Shown here piece by piece: positions 28,091-34,034 of a DNA stretch of 34,034 nt. How positions within the stretch are numbered: position 1 is the stretch's first letter; every line of letters starts with the position of its first letter. The stretch is from Candidatus Iainarchaeum sp. (GTDB taxonomy: Archaea > Iainarchaeota > Iainarchaeia > JAFGOX01): positions 1 through 34,034 of the forward strand of contig JAFGOX010000002.1 of the NCBI GenBank assembly GCA_016926295.1. The letters run 5' to 3'. The notes under the pieces were generated by a model. It was not told the origin of the DNA, searched no databases, and was given only the letters and a program-made list of their open reading frames with translations. The translations under genes were made by a program, and so were the position numbers.

Positions 28091-28923
28091 AATCCCTCAC
28101 TTTTGATAAATTCCGCTACGTCTGCTACTCGTTTTAAACCGCTTTTTGCCATGACCCCCATTAATAACGGGTAAGTCTCTTTTTCATTTATCTGTACAAA
28201 TTCTTTTTGTGATTTTACAACCCAAGAATATAGTTTTACTAACTCTGGATTAATTTCTTCTTTTTCTTCATTTTGTTGTTTTACACTAAAATCACTTAGT
28301 AAAATTTTTAATAAAATGTCCTTTGGATTCTCTTCGATATCATAAATTTTAGTTAATTCGCATAGTGTTAACATTAATTCTTTTTCATAATTTTTATTTT
28401 TATTTATTAAATCATTAAAGTTTTCTATGTCACTCAATTTTAATTTTGGTTTTATTTTTGCAATTATTTCATACATTTGATATACTGCTGTTTTTTCCCT
28501 ACTTATTTCTGATAGTTTTTGCAGTACGTCTATAATATCCGTATTTTTCCCTGTTAGGTTTCTTATTTTTTGTTCTATGTAACTTTGAAACCACCCCGCA
28601 CCCAACATAGCTGTACATAATGAATACCAAAAACTAGGCCAAATGTGAAGTTTTGCATGAATTAATTTTATTTCTTTCTCAGTTTTTGCATTTTTAAATT
28701 CTTCCGTTAATTTTGGAATCATTTCTTTTATCATTCTTTTTTTTCCATCAACCGCCATAATTGGATTTTTATCTAGTTTATCGCGGAATTTAGTTAAATC
28801 TGCATGTATTGTTTTTGAGGCGCCTAACATGAGGTTACAATATTTAATTAGATCTGGATCGTATAGTATTAAATCATCAATTTTGGCAATATGGGCATCT
28901 ATCATCCTCTTCGACTCCCGCAT
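28087..28923 (-). CDS. Hypothetical all-helical protein
   Basis: 278 aa; ATGA overlap with the downstream phosphohistidine-domain gene; 5' end overlaps the radical SAM gene (by 47 nt if started at 28923, 29 nt at 28905). Confidence 0.75.
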   Translation of the reverse strand: MRESKRMIDAHIAKIDDLILYDPDLIKYCNLMLGASKTIHADLTKFRDKLDKNPIMAVDGKKRMIKEMIPKLTEEFKNAKTEKEIKLIHAKLHIWPSFWYSLCTAMLGAGWFQSYIEQKIRNLTGKNTDIIDVLQKLSEISREKTAVYQMYEIIAKIKPKLKLSDIENFNDLINKNKNYEKELMLTLCELTKIYDIEENPKDILLKILLSDFSVKQQNEEKEEINPELVKLYSWVVKSQKEFVQINEKETYPLLMGVMAKSGLKRVADVAEFIKSEGL

Positions 28924-29956
28924 TTATAGTATATCCTATGCACCCCGTGCATATTTTTGCATATTTACAGTTGTTAATACACTTTTTAGGTCTTACGTTA
29001 AATTCTTTTTGAATTTTTTCCCACCAATTCCCTTTTTTATTTATGTTTCCCATTTTAAATGTTGGAAAATCAAACATGAAACAACAAGGATATATATCTC
29101 CATTTGGTAATATTTCGGCCTTTGTTTTTCCTGCGCTACATCCTACAAATAATTTATCAAAATTTGAGGCCGGTAGTTTTGAATTATTATGTTTAAAATA
29201 AAAGGGGGCATTCACGGTAATTGGCACATTACCTTTTAGTTCATCCACCGTTTTAAAAAATTCGTCTAGGGTTATTATAATGTCTCGATTTCGTTTTAGA
29301 TTTCCACAAAGTGCAGCATATAACAATAGCCAAGTTTCTAAATTATGAAATTTTAATAATTCACACCTTAATTTGTATAAGTTATTTATATTTTTGCGGT
29401 TTATGATAGTTGATACTGAAAAGGGAAGCTTCTTGTCTAGAGCTTTTAGATTATTTAATACATTATCATAACTTGTTGAATGAGTTATTTTATTGTGGAT
29501 ATCTTTTGTTCCCTCTATGGAAACAGTTAACTTTACATCATATTTTTTAATCCAGTTAATGTGTTCTTGTAAATTAGCCCCGTTAGTAGTAAGATTGCAT
29601 ATTACCTCGTTTTCATAAGCAAATTGTGAAAATTCTTGACTTATTTTTGATGCAACCGGCAAAAGTGGTTCCCCGCCTAGAATAGTTATTGCAAAGATTT
29701 TCTTTTCTAGAATATAGTTTTTTATATTTTGAACTGTTTCTTTGCTCATTGCACCTTTTGTTTTATTTTGTATGTAGCAAAAATCACAATTTTGATCGCA
29801 CAGTAGAGACGGATAAATAATTAATTCTAAAGGTGCGCCAAGTAATTTCCTTGAATTAGTATTATTTGTGTTTATCTTTATATTTTTTCCATCTGCAAGG
29901 AACCATTCGCCTTTTATGCAAGTAACATTACCTATGTTTTCTTTGCGTATTATCAT
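28877..29956 (-). CDS. Radical SAM protein with SPASM-like C-terminal Cys cluster domain
   Basis: LIIYPSLLCDQNCDFCYIQ (CX3CX2C), ITILGGEPLLP, NLTTNGANL; C-terminal GCSAGKTKAEILPNGDIYPCC...CINNCKYAKICTGCIGY...CPYC. Confidence 0.92.
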   Translation of the reverse strand: MIIRKENIGNVTCIKGEWFLADGKNIKINTNNTNSRKLLGAPLELIIYPSLLCDQNCDFCYIQNKTKGAMSKETVQNIKNYILEKKIFAITILGGEPLLPVASKISQEFSQFAYENEVICNLTTNGANLQEHINWIKKYDVKLTVSIEGTKDIHNKITHSTSYDNVLNNLKALDKKLPFSVSTIINRKNINNLYKLRCELLKFHNLETWLLLYAALCGNLKRNRDIIITLDEFFKTVDELKGNVPITVNAPFYFKHNNSKLPASNFDKLFVGCSAGKTKAEILPNGDIYPCCFMFDFPTFKMGNINKKGNWWEKIQKEFNVRPKKCINNCKYAKICTGCIGYTINAGVEEDDRCPYCQN

Positions 29957-29965
29957 AGTAAAGAA

Positions 29966-30121
29966 TTAAGGCACATATTGGCCATTTCTTTTTTTTGCTG
30001 TGGCATAGTCTTCAAGTGGTATTCCTACTGGGATTAGTTTTAAATTATTGGCCATTCTTGTATTTGCTTGTTTATTAGTGTTTAAATCAATATTTTTGTT
30101 TAAGCCCATTTTTAGATTCAT
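29966..30121 (-). CDS. Small peptide gene, candidate precursor/substrate of the adjacent radical SAM enzyme
   Basis: Manual translation MNLKMGLNKNIDLNTNKQANTRMANNLKLIPVGIPLEDYATAKKRNGQYVP* (51 aa). SD-like GGGGGT 6 nt before ATG, TATA-like box upstream, stop 9 nt before the radical SAM ATG. Below the length cut-off of the supplied ORF track. Confidence 0.7.
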   Translation of the reverse strand: MNLKMGLNKNIDLNTNKQANTRMANNLKLIPVGIPLEDYATAKKRNGQYVP

Positions 30122-30127
30122 AAATTT

Positions 30128-30133
30128 ACCCCC
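30128..30133 (-). promoter_or_regulatory. Shine-Dalgarno-like sequence GGGGGT for the small peptide gene
   Basis: CCTTGGGGGTAAATTTATG on the reverse strand; 6 nt spacer to ATG at 30121. Confidence 0.6.
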
Positions 30134-30160
30134 AAGGTTTATTTAATATTTATTAACAAT

Positions 30161-30169
30161 CTTTATAAG
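30161..30169 (-). promoter_or_regulatory. TATA-box-like element for the 30121-27232 operon
   Basis: CTTATAAAG on the reverse strand, about 40 nt upstream of the ATG, consistent with an archaeal promoter and a short 5' UTR. Confidence 0.5.
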
Positions 30170-30205
30170 CTACATAGTTAGACAGATAACGTGTGGAAGT
30201 AAATC

Positions 30206-30214
30206 TTTTTATAC
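30206..30214 (+). promoter_or_regulatory. TATA-box-like element for the divergent 30235 gene (probably leaderless)
   Basis: TTTTTATAC centred about 25 nt before ATG at 30235. Confidence 0.4.
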
Positions 30215-30234
30215 TCATTTTGTATTTATAGAGC

Positions 30235-30672
30235 ATGCCAAGACCCCGACCATCCGGTGGAGCTGATTATCTAACTAATTTAGCAAGCCAAGTTAGCACT
30301 ATTTCTGCTTCTTTGTCTGTGATTGAACAGAAACTCACGCACATAGGGAGAAACGAGCAGATTCTAAACAAAAACATCATTTCTTTGAACAACAAAATGA
30401 AGGAAATAGAGAAAAAAGTACACGAGGCGGGCGGCGGAGACGGCATTTCTCCGGAAATGATGGAACAGATAAATCAGGTTATGCAGGAGCTCAGGGCGCA
30501 GCTTGACGATATGAGGGCGCAGCTTGAAGCAATATCCTCGCAGGGCGTGTCTGCCGGATTGTCAGATGATGATATCAGAAAATTGAAATATATTGTTGAA
30601 ACTATCGACCCTTTGAAGTTTGTAACAGTTGACCAAGTAGAAAGAATAATAGATGAAAAGTTGAGTCGCTAG
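30235..30672 (+). CDS. Hypothetical coiled-coil protein
   Basis: 145 aa with heptad-like region (LSVIEQKLTHIGRNEQILNKNIISLNNKMKEIEKKV; MEQINQVMQELRAQLDDMRAQLEAI). Confidence 0.7.
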   Translation: MPRPRPSGGADYLTNLASQVSTISASLSVIEQKLTHIGRNEQILNKNIISLNNKMKEIEKKVHEAGGGDGISPEMMEQINQVMQELRAQLDDMRAQLEAISSQGVSAGLSDDDIRKLKYIVETIDPLKFVTVDQVERIIDEKLSR

Positions 30673-30673
30673 T

Positions 30674-31243
30674 TTAGTCTTCTTTTCTTGCATGCATTGC
30701 TATTACTAATGCAACTACCAACACTATTGGTAACCATAAAGGCATTTCAGCAAATCCGCCTTCTACAGGTTCGTAAACCGTGACAATGCATTCTGCCTTA
30801 TCTGTTGCCATGGTCGCGTCGGTTAATGTCATTTTGATTGTATAGTTTCCTTTTTCAGTGTAAGTGTGCTGCAATGCAAGTATTGTTTTGTTGCCAGTAT
30901 TGTTTACAGTTGTCCCGTCTCCGAAATCCCAGTCCATTGTGTAGTTGTCTGGTGTGAAGACTGCAGAATAAGCGCCATGGAATGTGAAAGGCTCATCGAT
31001 CATTATCATTTCATTTGGGCAGTTTATTTTTGCAACAGGCTTTCCAGAAATTCCCGGTTGTGGCTGATTTGGTACTCCTGGTGGCAAGCCGCCCGTTCCA
31101 TTGCTGTCTGCAGTTATTGTCACTTTTGCCAAATTGTTTGAAGAAGTAATTGTAATATTTGCCTGATTGTTTGCTTCATCTGCAATTATCAGTGGCACTA
31201 AAATTAAAAGTGTCAGGATACAAATTGCAATTATTTTTTTCAT
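30674..31243 (-). CDS. Membrane-anchored surface protein with PKD-like domain
   Basis: Signal peptide MKKIIAICILTLLILVPLIIA; DNYTMDWDFGDGTTVNNTGN...LQHTYTEKGNYTIKMTLTD; C-terminal TM LWLPIVLVVALVIAMHARKED. Confidence 0.85.
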   Translation of the reverse strand: MKKIIAICILTLLILVPLIIADEANNQANITITSSNNLAKVTITADSNGTGGLPPGVPNQPQPGISGKPVAKINCPNEMIMIDEPFTFHGAYSAVFTPDNYTMDWDFGDGTTVNNTGNKTILALQHTYTEKGNYTIKMTLTDATMATDKAECIVTVYEPVEGGFAEMPLWLPIVLVVALVIAMHARKED

Positions 31244-31254
31244 TTTGTATCCCC

Positions 31255-34034
31255 CTAATTAACGGTTTCGTCAATTAAATTGTCTTTGTCCACAATCACA
31301 TATATGTCAAAGCTTCCTGCTGCAGGGATTGTCCATTGCACTGAAACAGTCTGGCTTGAACCTGCAATTCCTAAAGCAGCCAATGCGCCCAGGGTTTTTG
31401 TTCCGATTAAAGTTCCTCCGCTTGCAGGATTTCCCTGGTAGAAGTGCACTGTCGGGGATGTTCCCAATGAAACTGAGCCCAATCCAAGGTTATTCACAGT
31501 TGCACTTATTGTAACGCTTTGCCCAACGCTGTAAGGCCCGCTTGGTGTTACAGATATGTCACTAGCCGTGATTGCCAAATCAGGTTTTCCAGCAGTTCCA
31601 TTACTGACTGTTACGCTTACTGGTGTTGCTGAACCTATGCTTGCTGCGGCATCTGTTGCCCTTGCGTTGATTGTAACTGCACCGTTTGCAGAAGTTGTTG
31701 TGTTCCAACTATAACTCCAATTATTTGTTCCTACTGCTGCTGCCCAGCTTCCGTCTCCAATCTTAACTTCAACTGAGGATATTGCCGAGCTTGTAATTAG
31801 GTTTGGTGTTGCAGTTCCGGTTATTGCAATTGTTCCGCTTACTATTGCTGCCGCTAAAGGAGTTGTTATTGCAACTGTTGGCGGATTCACTGCAGGATTG
31901 ATTGTTATTTGGGTTCCGTGTGTTGCTATGTTGTTCACTTCATTCCCTTCTACAACATCATCATCAAGGTCAGCTTCACATCGCAGGTTGTAGTTTCCTA
32001 TGGCTAATCCTGTTGTGTCAATTGTGAAGTTGTTTGCAGTTCCGTTTGTTGTACTGCCTGCAGATAGTGCACCCGTTGGGTTTTCATCACTTGGCGTCCC
32101 GCCACCTAAATATACACTTGTTGTTGAGGTTGCTGCATCTCCCGGGCCATTGTTTGTTGTAGTACAGTTTACATCAAAAGAATTTCCGGATATAACTGTT
32201 GTGCTTGAAACTCCAGTGATGCTTGTAACTAAATCAGGTAATGATATTCCCTCGCCCAATCCAATTACCTCACCCGGGCTTCCGCCGGTTGTTCCAACAA
32301 ACAATATGTCGTCTGTTGCCGCGATTGATGAAATCCAGTCATAGGTGCTGCAGCTTCCGTTTGCGCCCAGTTCATTGTATATTTTTGTCCAGCTATTTCC
32401 TGCAATGTTGTATTTCCATAGTTCACCATCGTGTGTTTCGCCCAGTGCTAACATTGCCTTACTGTAACAAGTTGCAACTAAAATATCATTTCCCCCATTT
32501 ACAAGGGTTGGAGAACTAACTTTTGTTTGACTTTCACCCATTGCGGCCGGAGTTGATGTCAATCCGCTTGCGGCTGTGGCAACATTTGTTTTGTACATTT
32601 TTCCGTCATCTGTTGCTATGAATATGTTTGTTCCGCTTACTGCCGGTGTTGCGCTTATTCCTTGTACTGTTGCAAGTGAACCAATTGTGTATCCATTGTG
32701 CGCATCAACTACATAAACGTTTCCAGAACTTGTGTCTGCAACTACAATGACTTTGCTTGTTGTGACGTTGCCAAGATTTGGATGCACGTAACTAATGGCA
32801 ATATTCATAAGAACCGGTGATGCAACGAAGTTTGTTCCTCCGCCTATTCCACTTGGTGTGTTTCTCCATAGAATGTCGCCGGTCCATGTATCTATTGCAG
32901 TAACATATCCTGCAGAGTCAGCATAGAACGCAGTATCCACATTTGTCCACTTTTGCGCGGGGTCGGGAATTCCGTCTCCGTCAATGTCAAACATTTCTTC
33001 TTCCATAGTGGCTGTTCCATTGCCGCCTATACTTCCTGCAGGACCCCCGCCGATTACTGCATCGGCGTCAAAGTTTAATCCGCCAGCAACATCTCCGCTT
33101 CCCGGCATTGCCTTCCATATCCACGGCATGAATGATACTGCGGGCGTGGCTTTATTTCCTGCATTGCCGCCAAGCTGTTTCAATGTTCTTGCCCACCATA
33201 TGGCGCCATTGCTTACGTCAATTGCAGTTGCTCTTCCTGTGTCACTTCCTGTGAAAACAAGATTATGGGCCGTTCCGTCACCTAATATTATTGTGAATGG
33301 TGTTGATGATGCTACTAGAGGCATTGCACCCAATATTAATTGCCGCCATATTACTGAACCGTTACTGGCATCAATACCATATACTGAACCGTCGCTTGAA
33401 CCGACAACCACAACATCTTTTATGGTAGTTCCCAATGCTCCGGCCATTCCACTTTCTACAAATCCGTAACTCTGGTTTCCAGAAACTAATGTTCCAGATG
33501 TGCTTGTGTCTTTGACATCAATTCCCGGCAGGTAAGCGGGGGTTGACCTTATTGCCCCACCTGTAGGTGTAGACCATACAACCGGAGAGCCGGCTAAAGT
33601 ATCTGCATTTAATGCATAAAGATTTCCATCGTCTGCTCCGATGAAAATAAGAGTTTTTGTGCTTCCATCCGAAACAAAGACATTGCTTGCTATTACTGGC
33701 GAGGACAATATAGGTCCTGATATTGCAGTAAAAGCCCACCTTTCATTCACATCGCTTACATTAGTGTAACTTGTGTTAGACCTTCCGCTATTTGTTTCAT
33801 TTCCATGGAAACTTGACCATTCAGGTGTTCCAGGAGAATAACCTGCTGCTCCGCCAGTTCCTCCGCCAGTTAAGGTTATTGTTACCGCTCCAGATACTAT
33901 TGGTGGCACTACGCCGCCTGCGCCTCCACTGGTGCCGCTACCTGAAAATCCGCTGGTTCCCGTTCCGCCATCCGGCACGGTTGTACCACCTTCGGGCAGG
34001 TCTCCGCTACCCAGAATTTCAAAGTAAATTGTAC
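31255..34034 (-). CDS. Large surface protein with PQQ/beta-propeller-like repeats, two CARDB-like domains and an Ig-like domain (5' end outside the window)
   Basis: WSSFHGNETNSGRSN...IFIGADDGNLYALNADTLAGSPVVWS..., VVGSSDGSVYGIDASNGSVIWR, TAIDTWTGDILWRNTP (PQQ-like); DLVTSITGVSSTTVISGNSFDVNCTTTNNGPGDA...NYNLRCEADLDDDVVEGNEVNN (CARDB). Frame stays open to 34034 (TIYFEILGSGDLPEGGTTVPDGG...), so the track start at 33978 is not the real start. Confidence 0.85.
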   Translation of the reverse strand, partial: TIYFEILGSGDLPEGGTTVPDGGTGTSGFSGSGTSGGAGGVVPPIVSGAVTITLTGGGTGGAAGYSPGTPEWSSFHGNETNSGRSNTSYTNVSDVNERWAFTAISGPILSSPVIASNVFVSDGSTKTLIFIGADDGNLYALNADTLAGSPVVWSTPTGGAIRSTPAYLPGIDVKDTSTSGTLVSGNQSYGFVESGMAGALGTTIKDVVVVGSSDGSVYGIDASNGSVIWRQLILGAMPLVASSTPFTIILGDGTAHNLVFTGSDTGRATAIDVSNGAIWWARTLKQLGGNAGNKATPAVSFMPWIWKAMPGSGDVAGGLNFDADAVIGGGPAGSIGGNGTATMEEEMFDIDGDGIPDPAQKWTNVDTAFYADSAGYVTAIDTWTGDILWRNTPSGIGGGTNFVASPVLMNIAISYVHPNLGNVTTSKVIVVADTSSGNVYVVDAHNGYTIGSLATVQGISATPAVSGTNIFIATDDGKMYKTNVATAASGLTSTPAAMGESQTKVSSPTLVNGGNDILVATCYSKAMLALGETHDGELWKYNIAGNSWTKIYNELGANGSCSTYDWISSIAATDDILFVGTTGGSPGEVIGLGEGISLPDLVTSITGVSSTTVISGNSFDVNCTTTNNGPGDAATSTTSVYLGGGTPSDENPTGALSAGSTTNGTANNFTIDTTGLAIGNYNLRCEADLDDDVVEGNEVNNIATHGTQITINPAVNPPTVAITTPLAAAIVSGTIAITGTATPNLITSSAISSVEVKIGDGSWAAAVGTNNWSYSWNTTTSANGAVTINARATDAAASIGSATPVSVTVSNGTAGKPDLAITASDISVTPSGPYSVGQSVTISATVNNLGLGSVSLGTSPTVHFYQGNPASGGTLIGTKTLGALAALGIAGSSQTVSVQWTIPAAGSFDIYVIVDKDNLIDETVN

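Noticed and set aside
29966-30121. Thioether RiPP (sactipeptide/ranthipeptide) or Lys-Trp streptide-like class for the small peptide
   Set aside because: The peptide contains no Cys and no Trp, so these classes do not apply.
1-34034. CRISPR array, insertion sequence or rRNA gene
   Set aside because: I saw no regularly spaced direct repeats, transposase-like ORFs or rRNA motifs; short repeats in the propeller gene and Lys-rich genes are coding low complexity.

Overview
This 34 kb window is archaeal. Evidence: a split RNA polymerase B gene (rpoH-rpoB''-rpoB'), archaeal-type aminoacyl-tRNA synthetases, family B DNA polymerase, and an intron-bearing tRNA. It has the look of a compact DPANN-like genome, but lineage is an inference. 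Most of it is housekeeping: proS, aspS, uppP, rpiA, argF-arcC, threonine synthase, dCMP deaminase, hisS behind tRNA-His, trkA/trkH, map, polB with a ~570 aa intein, and trpS. The left-middle part has several orphan coiled-coil or secreted proteins, and the right end has surface proteins with PQQ-propeller, CARDB and PKD-like domains. The region most worth a second look is about 27232-30121 (minus). It is an AT-rich, translationally coupled five-gene unit: a 51-codon peptide gene (29966-30121) missing from the supplied ORF track, a radical SAM/SPASM enzyme starting 9 nt downstream, an orphan helical protein, a stand-alone PEP-utilizer phosphohistidine domain and a GNAT. It is a candidate peptide-modification (RiPP-like) cluster. 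Other notable points: a ~63 nt intron in tRNA-Met(CAT) with possible C/D-like boxes; a PolB intein carrying both a LAGLIDADG endonuclease and a winged-HTH-like insertion; a tRNA-His/hisS tandem; a membrane protein gene with no canonical start codon; and a non-discriminating signature in AspRS. All calls are from reading the sequence; no searches were run.
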